Source: JAGOEF01 sp964511665
GTDB lineage: Bacteria; Bacteroidota; Bacteroidia; Bacteroidales; ML635J-15
Length of the DNA: 64,000 nucleotides
Assembly (NCBI GenBank): GCA_964511665.1
Contig: CAZEHA010000008.1
Coordinates: 1 to 64,000 of the forward strand
Direction: 5' to 3'
Part shown: in pieces, positions 53,018-61,347 of the stretch
Layout: every line of letters starts with the position of its first letter
Numbering within the stretch: position 1 is the first letter of the stretch
The notes under the pieces: model-generated
What the model was told of the DNA's origin: nothing
What the model saw: the letters and a program-made list of their open reading frames with translations, nothing else
The model's database searches: none
Program-made: the position numbers and the translations under genes

Positions 53018-54253
53018 ATGATTTTACAAACAATTTTCGACACAGGTTCAACCACCTTTATGATTCTATGCACCAGTTTGTTGATGCTTATGACTCCCGG
53101 TCTCGCGTTTTTCTATGGTGGCTTGGCCGGTAAGCGCAATATTCTGGGTATCATGATGCAAACATTCGTGTCGCTGGGTATTACCACTGTGATGTGGATT
53201 GCTTTTGGGTATTCGTTGTGTTTTAGTGGAGGTCAGGGAGGTATTATTGGTAATTTTGATCTGGCTTTTCTTAATAACGTCCCGTTCGATCAGGCTCTCG
53301 ACCCAACATCAGGAAAAAACTACCCAACCTTTATTTTTGTCGCATATCAAATGATGTTTGCGATTATTACTCCTGCACTTATTACTGGTGCTTTTGTAAA
53401 TAGAGTTACTTTTAAATCATATCTTATTTTTCTGATATTTTGGCAGTTGTTTGTTTATTATCCATTCGTTCATATGGTATGGGGCGGAGGTATCCTTGCC
53501 GAATGGGGTGTATTAGATTTTGCCGGCGGCATTGTGGTGCATTGCACGGCAGGTTTCGCAGCATTGGCATCGGTGTTGTATGTAGGAAAACGACGCGATC
53601 GTCAGTCACCACCCAATTCAATACCTTTGGTGGCCATAGGAACCGGATTGCTTTGGTTCGGATGGTATGGTTTTAACGCAGGTTCCGAACTGGCAGTTGA
53701 CCATATAACAACACTGGCGTTTCTCAACACCGATACTGCAGCATCGTTTGCAGCCGTTACTTGGCTGGCTATTGAATGGATACATACCGGAAAACCAAAG
53801 TTTGTAGGATTGCTTACAGGAGCAGTAGCAGGTTTGGCTACCATTACACCGGCGGCAGGCTTTGTTCCGCTTTGGGCAGCAATTATTATTGGTATCAGTG
53901 CCGGAGCAGTTTGTTATCTCGCAGTATCGCTCAAAAATCGATTGGGTTGGGATGATGCATTGGATGTTTGGGGAGTTCACGGTATTGGTGGCTTGCTGGG
54001 TACCGTTTTATTGGGTGTGTTTGCTATGAGTGCAATAGGCGGTCAATCGGGGTTAATTGAAGGGGATGTAACATTTTTTGGTAAGGAGTTGGTTGCAATA
54101 GCCATTGCGGCAATCTATGCCTTTGTATTTACCTACCTCATGCTCACGGTAATTAACCTCATAACAAAGGTTAAGGTTACCGAGCAACAGGAGATTATTG
54201 GCCTCGACGAATCGTTACACGGCGAAAAAGCTTACGACGAAGGAGCATTGTAA
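53018..54253 (+). CDS. amt: Ammonium transporter (Amt/MEP/Rh family)
   Basis: A 411-residue inner-membrane channel with eleven hydrophobic segments. MTPGLAFFYGGLAG, TLMWI-like ITTVMWIAFGYSL, the twin pore histidines in YPFVHMVWGGG and DVWGVHGIGG, WFGWYGFNAGSEL and VCYLAVSLKNRLG match the family. It moves ammonium into the cell. No glnK/glnB gene follows, which is the usual partner; the C-terminal tail is short. Initiation should be strong owing to the AGGAGG site. It is followed by a long terminator hairpin. Confidence 0.96.
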   Translation: MILQTIFDTGSTTFMILCTSLLMLMTPGLAFFYGGLAGKRNILGIMMQTFVSLGITTVMWIAFGYSLCFSGGQGGIIGNFDLAFLNNVPFDQALDPTSGKNYPTFIFVAYQMMFAIITPALITGAFVNRVTFKSYLIFLIFWQLFVYYPFVHMVWGGGILAEWGVLDFAGGIVVHCTAGFAALASVLYVGKRRDRQSPPNSIPLVAIGTGLLWFGWYGFNAGSELAVDHITTLAFLNTDTAASFAAVTWLAIEWIHTGKPKFVGLLTGAVAGLATITPAAGFVPLWAAIIIGISAGAVCYLAVSLKNRLGWDDALDVWGVHGIGGLLGTVLLGVFAMSAIGGQSGLIEGDVTFFGKELVAIAIAAIYAFVFTYLMLTVINLITKVKVTEQQEIIGLDESLHGEKAYDEGAL

Positions 54254-54272
54254 TATATTTTAATGTTTGTCA

Positions 54273-54310
54273 TCAAGAGGTTGTTTCCTTAGGAGACAAC
54301 CTCTTTTGTT
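54273..54310 (+). terminator. Rho-independent terminator after amt
   Basis: A stem of about 15 bp, AAGAGGTTGTTTCC against GGAGACAACCTCTT (54275-54305), closes on a TTA loop and is followed by TTGTTG. The length of the stem makes it the strongest hairpin in this half of the window. Confidence 0.85.
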
Positions 54311-54439
54311 GTACCAATCTTAATTGTGCCGCATTAAATCTTAACATGCTTGACCCGTAATTTCATGATTAAGAAAACAAAATTTCTCTCTTTACCGATA
54401 GGTTTAAAAATTCATTCAGATAATTTATCGAAAACTCAT

Positions 54440-54447
54440 TATATTTG
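54440..54447 (+). promoter_or_regulatory. Probable -7 element for the TamL-like gene
   Basis: TATATTTG at 54440-54447 matches TAnnTTTG. Transcription would start near 54454, just before the first possible start codons (TTG at 54459 or 54468). No well-placed TTG -33 element was seen. Confidence 0.45.
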
Positions 54448-54458
54448 CTACCATATAA

Positions 54459-56786
54459 TTGCTGACATTGAAAACATGTATATCGAAATATGTTGCAAAA
54501 GTTGCGATATTGTGCGCTGTGTTCATTCTATTGTATTCGTGCCATCCGGCAAAGCATGTTCCTGCCGATGAACACTTGCTCGCAAATGTTACAATGAAGT
54601 GCGACAACAAGAGTATCGACTCCGACGACTTGGCCTCAACCCTGAAGCAAAAACCGAATCGTAAGACCTTGTCGCTGTTTAAATTTCATCTGTTGGCATA
54701 TAATATCGCAAAAAGTGGAAAAGAACGAAAATGGAAAAATAAAATTGCCAATGTAGTTGGCGAGCCTCCGGTTGTTTACGACGAATCGTTGCAGAAGCGT
54801 ACAACGAAAACTATTGAGTATTATCTGAATTATAAAGGATATTATCATGCCATTGTTGAAGATACAGTAAAACTAAAACGCCGTAAGGCCAAAGTGTATT
54901 TTGATATTACTACAGGGAAACCCCATGTTGTAAAAAAAATAAATTACGACATTCCCGATGAAAGAGCCCTGGCTATTGTGTTGGCTGATACGGCAAATGG
55001 TTTTTTTAGTACTGGCATGAACCTCGATCTCGATATAATAGAAGCCGAGCAGTCACGCCTAGTGCGACTGATGAAAAATCATGGGTACTACAGTTTCTCG
55101 ATAAATAATATTCATTTTTATGCCGATACCAATGCGACTCCATATAGTGCCGATTTTACCCTGGCTTTCAGGAAGAGTTTCGACAGCCACAATCAGTTAG
55201 CAGCCGAAAATTTTGATACATACAGTATCGGAAATGTATTTGTTTTTACCGACTACGACCAAAAGAGATTTCTTCTCGAGCGCGAAGAATATTTGAATAC
55301 ACTCACTAAAGAAGAAATAGAAAACTATTGGTTCTATTATCTTAATCATCATACCATTAAGCCGGTTACTCTTATACAGTCGATGTTTCTGAAGAAAGGC
55401 GATGAATACAAACTATCAAATGTTGAGCAAACTCACCGTCACCTGTCAAATTTAAAGCAGTTTAAACTGATAAATATCGACATGGTTCCCGACCCTATCG
55501 ATTCGTTGGTGCTGAATGCCTACATTTATCTTACGCCTTTAGTTAAACAATCGTATAGTGTTGAACTCGAGGGTACAAACTCATCGGGTAATTTGGGCGC
55601 AGGTGGCATTGTAACTTACAATAATCGTAACATATTTCGCGGTGCAGAATCGTTTTCGGTAAAGGCGGCTCTTTCACTGCAAACCCTCGCTCAGGTTGAA
55701 GACCTCGACCGAAGGTTGTTAAACACTTTCGAAACATCGGGTGAAGTGCGACTCGATTTGCCAAAATTGCTGTTGCCGTTTTATCGCAACGACGAGTTTA
55801 TCAAAAACAAAGGGCCAAAAACCCAGCTTTCAGTATCTACCAGTTATCAGCAACGCCCCGACTATACCCGGCTTCTATCGAATGCTAGTTTTGGGTATTA
55901 TTGGAAAAGTGGGCAGAACAATTATGTTACACACTTTTTAAACCCAATAGAGTTGTATCAGGTACGAATCTGGGATTTTAATCCCGACTTCATGCGTCAA
56001 ATCGAAAATTACTTTATTCGCTATAGCTATCAAAATCAGTTTATTTCGGTAATTAGCTACGACCTGTTGTTTACCAACCAAAACATTAATAAGGTTAAGA
56101 ACTTTTCATATGTATGGTGGAATGTTGAAACAGCAGGAAATTTAATAGAGGGTATTTATGAATTGACAAACCAAACACCGGTTAATGGCTCGTATCAGTT
56201 GTTTGGAACCGACTTTTCACAATTTTTAAAAACCGACCTCGATTTACGGTATTATCAGGTGTTCAGCAAAAGCAATAGTATGGTATATCGTGCCTATTTT
56301 GGTATAGGCCTGCCTTATGGTAATAGCCGTAACAGTGGTTTACCGTTTATTAAAAAGTATTTTATCGGAGGTGCCAACGACATAAGAGCCTGGCAGGTGC
56401 GTACTCTTGGCCCCGGTTCACACAACAGTACATCTACTTTCAATCAGATTGCCGATATGAAGTTGATGTTCAATGCCGAATACCGTTTCGACATCGTTTC
56501 ATTTCTAAAAGGCGCTGTGTTTATTGATGCCGGTAACATTTGGGCTATCGACAAAAACGACGACCGCGAAGGAGCTTTGTTCGAATGGAATAGGTTTTAT
56601 AAAGAAATTGCTTTGGGCACAGGTTTTGGAGCTCGCTTCGACTTTTCATTTTTCATAATTCGTTTCGATTTCGGGGTTCCCCTATACGATCCTCATTATC
56701 CATTGGGCGAACGATGGTTGGGAACGTTTAAGGATTTTGAAATAAGAGATTTAACCTTTAATTTCGGGATTGGTTATCCGTTTTAA
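54459..56786 (+). CDS. TamL-like Omp85 lipoprotein
   Basis: About 775 residues. A short hydrophobic signal (VAKVAILCAVFILLYSC) ends at a lipobox cysteine, so it is a lipoprotein. POTRA-like segments follow (Y.GYYHA.VEDTVKL, MKNHGYYSF), and the last 400 residues form an Omp85 barrel: SYSVELEGTNSSGNLGAGG, the RGAESF strand, YFIGGANDIRAWQVRTLGPG as motif 3, and a terminal FGIGYPF. This matches TamL, the Bacteroidota partner of TamB in outer-membrane homeostasis; tamB is not in the window. No in-frame ATG precedes the lipobox: a stop sits at 54456, so TTG at 54459 or 54468 must be used unless there is a sequence error. Confidence 0.85.
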   Translation: MLTLKTCISKYVAKVAILCAVFILLYSCHPAKHVPADEHLLANVTMKCDNKSIDSDDLASTLKQKPNRKTLSLFKFHLLAYNIAKSGKERKWKNKIANVVGEPPVVYDESLQKRTTKTIEYYLNYKGYYHAIVEDTVKLKRRKAKVYFDITTGKPHVVKKINYDIPDERALAIVLADTANGFFSTGMNLDLDIIEAEQSRLVRLMKNHGYYSFSINNIHFYADTNATPYSADFTLAFRKSFDSHNQLAAENFDTYSIGNVFVFTDYDQKRFLLEREEYLNTLTKEEIENYWFYYLNHHTIKPVTLIQSMFLKKGDEYKLSNVEQTHRHLSNLKQFKLINIDMVPDPIDSLVLNAYIYLTPLVKQSYSVELEGTNSSGNLGAGGIVTYNNRNIFRGAESFSVKAALSLQTLAQVEDLDRRLLNTFETSGEVRLDLPKLLLPFYRNDEFIKNKGPKTQLSVSTSYQQRPDYTRLLSNASFGYYWKSGQNNYVTHFLNPIELYQVRIWDFNPDFMRQIENYFIRYSYQNQFISVISYDLLFTNQNINKVKNFSYVWWNVETAGNLIEGIYELTNQTPVNGSYQLFGTDFSQFLKTDLDLRYYQVFSKSNSMVYRAYFGIGLPYGNSRNSGLPFIKKYFIGGANDIRAWQVRTLGPGSHNSTSTFNQIADMKLMFNAEYRFDIVSFLKGAVFIDAGNIWAIDKNDDREGALFEWNRFYKEIALGTGFGARFDFSFFIIRFDFGVPLYDPHYPLGERWLGTFKDFEIRDLTFNFGIGYPF

Positions 56787-56798
56787 TGCGGTTTTATC

Positions 56799-57449
56799 AT
56801 GGCAAAAGTTTTCATTAATTCAGCGTTTTTTTACCTGTTGTTCATTTTTAATTGTTTCGCAGCAAATGCGCAATCATCAAGATTCGCCCTGCATTGGGCT
56901 CCAATGTCTGTTATCGATTATAATCCTCGGATAAGAATTGGAGCAGAATATCGGATTCATAGAAACTTTTCGGTTACTGCCGATATGGGCTTTGGGAAAA
57001 ATCTGGGTTTGATTCGCGAAAGTCGCGATTATAAGCTTATCGAAATTCGTCCCGAACTCAAGTACTATTTTACCGAAAATGTTCCTGTGGTCGATGCATA
57101 TATTTCGGTAGAATCGTTCTACATTCACTTAACCGAAAGCAAACGCGATGGTTATTTTTATGCTGATATTCCTGCTTATGTAACTTTTTATGATGAGGCA
57201 AAACTTACCAAATATAAATATGGATTTCATCTGAAAACCGGATTGAAGTTTATCATCGAAAAGCATTTTTCTATCGATTTATTTGCAGGAATTGGCAAAG
57301 CGCGACGCAATATTATCTATTCCGATTTGGTAAATGGCGAAACCGTCGAGTCGGATATGTGGGAAGAATGGTTTGCAGGTGATAAATATCCGGGTATCAG
57401 TAGTTTTATGCACGTGTCGCTGGGTATGCGATTGGGCTATATATTCTGA
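56799..57449 (+). CDS. Putative outer-membrane barrel protein downstream of TamL
   Basis: A 216-residue protein with a signal peptide (hydrophobic core, ending ANAQ). The mature part has alternating strands (RIRIGAEYRIHRNFSVTADM, YKYGFHLKTGLKFI) and a last strand MRLGYIF with terminal Phe, as in small outer-membrane barrels related to DUF3575-like proteins; the family name is tentative. It starts 12 bp after the TamL-like gene and is probably cotranscribed. It may be a client or partner of that Omp85 protein. Confidence 0.7.
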   Translation: MAKVFINSAFFYLLFIFNCFAANAQSSRFALHWAPMSVIDYNPRIRIGAEYRIHRNFSVTADMGFGKNLGLIRESRDYKLIEIRPELKYYFTENVPVVDAYISVESFYIHLTESKRDGYFYADIPAYVTFYDEAKLTKYKYGFHLKTGLKFIIEKHFSIDLFAGIGKARRNIIYSDLVNGETVESDMWEEWFAGDKYPGISSFMHVSLGMRLGYIF

Positions 57450-57562
57450 AAATCTCAGACAAAGTATGCAATAGAAAATCTATTACAGCATTGAATCATT
57501 TCGAAACCAGACACTTCATTGCTATTGTCTCTTCAGCAGTACCGGTTAGTTTGCGCAGGGCT

Positions 57563-58729
57563 TTAAGAGCAGCAACAACCGCAACCTCCACCGCCTTTAC
57601 GGCGATATGCAAATTCGAGAACACTATCGCTAATATATTGCAGTGTTTCTCGTTGCATTTCGGTGTGAATAGGCAGCGACAACACCGATTTGCACAAATA
57701 TTCGGTAACCGGGTAATCGTCGGCATAGCAACTATATCCTCTAAAAGCATCCTGCAAATGGAGTGGAACAGGATAATACACAGCACTGGCAATTCCCTTT
57801 TCTTTTAAATGGTTTTGCAATGCATTGCGGTCGATATTGCGCAGTTTTAAAGTGTATTGATGAAATGTGTGTTTCGAGTAAGAATTACGCGCAGGGGGAA
57901 TAATATTTTCGTTGCCTGCAAAAGCTGCCGAGTAGAAGTCGGCAGCCATATTACGGGCTTCGATGTATTGGTCAAGATGCGGTAGTTTTGCCCTCAGCAC
58001 AGCTGCTTGAATGCTGTCGAGGCGAGAGTTGACCCCAATGCGCTCATGGTAGTAACGCACACGCATACCATGATTCACAATGCTTTGCATGAGGTAGGCC
58101 AGATCATCGTCATTGGTCATCAGGGCTCCGCCATCGCCATAGCATCCCAGATTTTTAGATGGAAAAAATGAGGTAGTGCCAATTTGACCAATTGTGCCGG
58201 CTTTTGCACAGGTACCATTCGAAAAATAGTAGTCGGAACCCAAAGCCTGGGCAGTGTCTTCAATAACAAACAGATTATGCTCCAATGCAATTTTCATTAT
58301 TTCTTCCATGTTGGCACATTGACCAAACAAATGCACGGGAACAATGGCTTTGGTCTGTGGGGTAATTGCTTTACGCAGTTTATCGATGTCGATATTGAAA
58401 TAATTCGGTTCAACGTCAACCAACACAGGGGTAAGCCGTAGCAATGCAATTACTTCTACGGTAGCAATAAATGTGAAGTTGGTGGTGATGACTTCGTCGC
58501 CCGGTTTCAAGCCCAAAGCCATCATGGCAATCTGTAAAGCATCGGTGCCGTTGGCACAGCCAATCACATGCTTCACCCCAAGATACGATGCAAGCTCCTG
58601 TTGAAATTGCTTTACAGCAGGGCCTCCAATAAACGATGTATTTTCGATAACTTCGCTTATGCCGGCATCAATCTCACCTTTTATTTTCATATACTGACCC
58701 TTGAGGTCTACCATAGGGATTTCTTTCAT
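57563..58729 (-). CDS. DegT/DnrJ/EryC1/StrS sugar aminotransferase with Cys-rich tail
   Basis: A 388-residue PLP enzyme. The Schiff-base lysine is K192 in SFFPSKNLG, with the cofactor Asp in FVIEDTAQALG, GCANGTDALQIA at the phosphate site and HQYTLKLRNIDR in the small domain. Similarity to WlbC/WbpE-type enzymes suggests transfer of an amino group to a 3-keto nucleotide sugar for a surface polysaccharide; no other sugar gene is adjacent. The last residues are RRKGGGGCGCCCS, a flexible Gly/Cys tail not needed for the fold. It stands alone on the minus strand. Confidence 0.9.
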   Translation of the reverse strand: MKEIPMVDLKGQYMKIKGEIDAGISEVIENTSFIGGPAVKQFQQELASYLGVKHVIGCANGTDALQIAMMALGLKPGDEVITTNFTFIATVEVIALLRLTPVLVDVEPNYFNIDIDKLRKAITPQTKAIVPVHLFGQCANMEEIMKIALEHNLFVIEDTAQALGSDYYFSNGTCAKAGTIGQIGTTSFFPSKNLGCYGDGGALMTNDDDLAYLMQSIVNHGMRVRYYHERIGVNSRLDSIQAAVLRAKLPHLDQYIEARNMAADFYSAAFAGNENIIPPARNSYSKHTFHQYTLKLRNIDRNALQNHLKEKGIASAVYYPVPLHLQDAFRGYSCYADDYPVTEYLCKSVLSLPIHTEMQRETLQYISDSVLEFAYRRKGGGGCGCCCS

Positions 58730-58821
58730 AATTGTAAAAATTTGAGGCTAAAATACGCTAATTATTTTAATATGATTGGCACTTTTTTCGTAAAACCGGC
58801 TCTTTTCTCTCGAAAATGAAT

Positions 58822-58829
58822 TACATTTG
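58822..58829 (+). promoter_or_regulatory. Probable -7 element for the HU/SPOR gene
   Basis: TACATTTG at 58822-58829 matches TAnnTTTG and lies 26 bp before the ATG at 58856. A matching TTG element was not found at the expected distance. Confidence 0.4.
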
Positions 58830-58855
58830 CATTAGGAAATAATTGAGGCGCTACC

Positions 58856-59827
58856 ATGGATAATTATGTTGTTGATTTGCTGTTTGAACACGACTGTGTA
58901 ATATTGCCGGGTTTTGGAGGCTTTGTGCTGAACTATCGCGAGGCTATAGTCGATTTTCGGAATCAGAAACTTTCACCTCCTTCCCGCGTTGTGGCTTTTA
59001 ATCAGAACCTGAATACCAACGACGGACTATTGGCGAACTATGTAGCACGTACCGAGAACATCGGCTATGCTGAAGCTAGCGAAAAAATAAACAAATATAT
59101 TAGCCATATTCGTCAACAACTCGATATTGCAAACAATGTATCTGTTCAAGGTATTGGTTATTTTACTATAAGTAATGCTGTGCTTGAGTTTCATCCCGAT
59201 TTACAACAGAATTTCCTGCGCGATGCGTATGGTTTGGCTGAATTTCATTTCCCATTACTGAAATCGGTGAAACCACAGGAAGTTATTGAACAATCGGCAA
59301 AAGAGGTGGGTGCAGTTGCATATAGTGTAAAGCATCGTAAACCGGGTTGGGCTGTTGCCATAACTACCACCGCGGCGGCTATTGTATTGTTGGTTTTGTT
59401 CATATCCAACAATAATTTCATGAAAGGTATTCAGCACCATAGTGAAATGAATCCGGTGCACATTCCTCAAAAAATAACCTTACCAACAGTTGTTCCCAAT
59501 AATGCCGGCAACGAAACTACCCCCGATAATACCGAAATTGTACCGGAACAACCCAACCAAGAAACTGTTGAAACATCCGATGACGCAGTTGTCGCAATTC
59601 ATGGTAGTGTTCATGTAATTGCAGGTAGTTTTTCGAATCGTGAAAATGCTGATGCATTGGTGCAGAGACTTCGTGATATGGGTTTCGAAGCAGTTATATT
59701 GCCAAGCAACGATGCATGGCACCGTGTGAGTGTGCAATCGTTTGCACGAAAAGAAGATGCCTACGCTGCGTTAACAGCGTTAAGAGAAAGAACCGACAAT
59801 GCCGCATTATGGGTTATGGCCGATTGA
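58856..59827 (+). CDS. HU-domain, transmembrane, SPOR-domain protein
   Basis: A 323-residue bitopic protein. Residues 1-135 form two small HU/CCDC81-like modules: VVDLLFEHDCVILPGFGGFV, then VSVQGIGYFTISN. A transmembrane helix follows at about 168-184 (WAVAITTTAAAIVLLVLFI). A Pro/Asn/Glu-rich linker leads to a C-terminal SPOR domain (VHVIAGSFSNRENADALVQR, residues about 250-323). SPOR domains bind glycan strands lacking stem peptides and mark septa. The HU-like part faces the cytoplasm. The architecture is recurrent in Bacteroidota; its exact role is not known. Confidence 0.88.
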   Translation: MDNYVVDLLFEHDCVILPGFGGFVLNYREAIVDFRNQKLSPPSRVVAFNQNLNTNDGLLANYVARTENIGYAEASEKINKYISHIRQQLDIANNVSVQGIGYFTISNAVLEFHPDLQQNFLRDAYGLAEFHFPLLKSVKPQEVIEQSAKEVGAVAYSVKHRKPGWAVAITTTAAAIVLLVLFISNNNFMKGIQHHSEMNPVHIPQKITLPTVVPNNAGNETTPDNTEIVPEQPNQETVETSDDAVVAIHGSVHVIAGSFSNRENADALVQRLRDMGFEAVILPSNDAWHRVSVQSFARKEDAYAALTALRERTDNAALWVMAD

Positions 59828-59871
59828 TGCCTTTTGCTTTAACGATTATTAATAACTAAATATATAAGCAA

Positions 59872-61287
59872 ATGAAAAACATTAAATTGTTTTTGACTTG
59901 TTGTGTGTTGCTTGCAGTGTTTTCTGTGGTTCATTCACAGAATTGTTACGTCGATGCCCAGTATACTATGCAGGGGAATATCATAGCACTTAATGCACAA
60001 CTCTACAGCATCGAAACCGGCAACAACGACACTATTATAGTACCCGTTTCTGCCGATTACACCTGGATAATCGAAAACTCGGTAATGCAAGGGCAAAGCC
60101 TGAGTTACACATTTCAGAACTATGGTTCTTATGTTGTTACAGTAACTGCAACCGGTGCAAATTCGTGTTCTGCTACTTCCAGTTTGCTTATCGAAATACA
60201 AGCTAACACCGGTGACAGCACGCAGCTATTCTCGGTGTATATTCTCGGCGATTATTATACTTCGTCCGATTGCACTGCCGGACTCAATGTTATTGCTATG
60301 GGCGGCACTCCTCCATTTAGCTATGTATGGAATACAGGTGAAACGGGTAGTTCCGTTAGCGGGTTGTGTGCCGGAGTGTATTGTGTTACTGCTACCGACG
60401 ATGAGGGCCATGAGGCTGAAGCTTGTTTTCAGGTAGAATTGGGCAATGGCAACAATCCCGGCGATACCATATACTACAACAATTTATATGTAAGTCTAAA
60501 TTATTATTTTGTTTCACCCGACGACTGTTCGGCAGTGGTTTCTGCTGATGTATGGGGAGGAACCCCTCCGTATTGTTATGCATGGAATAATGGACAAAAC
60601 AATATAAGCATACAAAATGTTTGCGAAGGCCAAACCCTGTGTTTAACGGTAGTAGATGTAGAGGGTAATGCTGCAAGTTCGTGTGTATATGTAACTTCGG
60701 CCAATACCATTCCCTCCGATAGCATTATAAACGAAGCCAATCCATGGGAAACTACTATCACTTGGCCGGTCGATTCAATGTTCAATACAGCTCAGGTAGT
60801 CGATTACTGGGTAACCAACACCGAAGTTTGTGTTGTATGGGCTTTGGTTTACCAAAACAGTAACTATACCGAAACCATTACTGTTTGTTATCCGATGGAT
60901 GCAGCCAACATTGCCGATGGATGGTATTCGGTATTTCTGCATGTGTTGTTTCTTAACGGACAAAAAGCGTATATTAGTTTTGGCGATGTGATGTATATTA
61001 ACGCATCTTCGTTTCTTGGGTCTTTGTTTTTCTCAAATTCGATACAAATTAATACCTATCCCAATCCGGTTGCCGATGTGGTGAATTTGGTTTCTGATAA
61101 ACTGTTGGGTGATGTTACACTAATAGTATATGATGCAAGCGGAAGAGTTGTTGATAAAGTTCAGTTCCGCCAGGTATCGGGCGCTGTTTCGGTGAATACA
61201 TCGGGCTGGAACGATGGAATGTATTGCCTGCATTTGTCCTTCTCAGGCCAAAAGAGTATCATTCGACTTATAAAGCAATCTCAATAA
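59872..61287 (+). CDS. T9SS-sorted surface protein with SprB-like repeats
   Basis: A 471-residue protein. A signal peptide (ending VHSQ) precedes a PKD-like domain (residues about 25-110). Two homologous modules of about 95 residues follow (about 122-285), each with GGTPP.(S/C)Y.WN.G near the middle and paired cysteines late; this resembles SprB repeats of gliding adhesins. A further beta domain leads to the T9SS type A C-terminal domain (YPNPVADVVNLVS, VTLIVYDASGRVVD, the final basic strand). Surface exposure through the type IX system follows. Its ligand is unknown. A hairpin terminator lies just downstream. Confidence 0.85.
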   Translation: MKNIKLFLTCCVLLAVFSVVHSQNCYVDAQYTMQGNIIALNAQLYSIETGNNDTIIVPVSADYTWIIENSVMQGQSLSYTFQNYGSYVVTVTATGANSCSATSSLLIEIQANTGDSTQLFSVYILGDYYTSSDCTAGLNVIAMGGTPPFSYVWNTGETGSSVSGLCAGVYCVTATDDEGHEAEACFQVELGNGNNPGDTIYYNNLYVSLNYYFVSPDDCSAVVSADVWGGTPPYCYAWNNGQNNISIQNVCEGQTLCLTVVDVEGNAASSCVYVTSANTIPSDSIINEANPWETTITWPVDSMFNTAQVVDYWVTNTEVCVVWALVYQNSNYTETITVCYPMDAANIADGWYSVFLHVLFLNGQKAYISFGDVMYINASSFLGSLFFSNSIQINTYPNPVADVVNLVSDKLLGDVTLIVYDASGRVVDKVQFRQVSGAVSVNTSGWNDGMYCLHLSFSGQKSIIRLIKQSQ

Positions 61288-61294
61288 TAATAAT

Positions 61295-61330
61295 AAAAGC
61301 CCGTCAAACATACATGGCGGGCTTTTTTAA
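61295..61330. terminator. Bidirectional terminator between the T9SS gene and the peroxiredoxin gene
   Basis: AAAAGCCCGTCA (61295-61306) pairs with TGGCGGGCTTTTTT (61315-61328), with one mismatch and an 8-nt loop. T runs form in both directions, so it can serve both converging genes. Confidence 0.88.
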
Positions 61331-61347
61331 TAAAGTACTTAGTGCAG

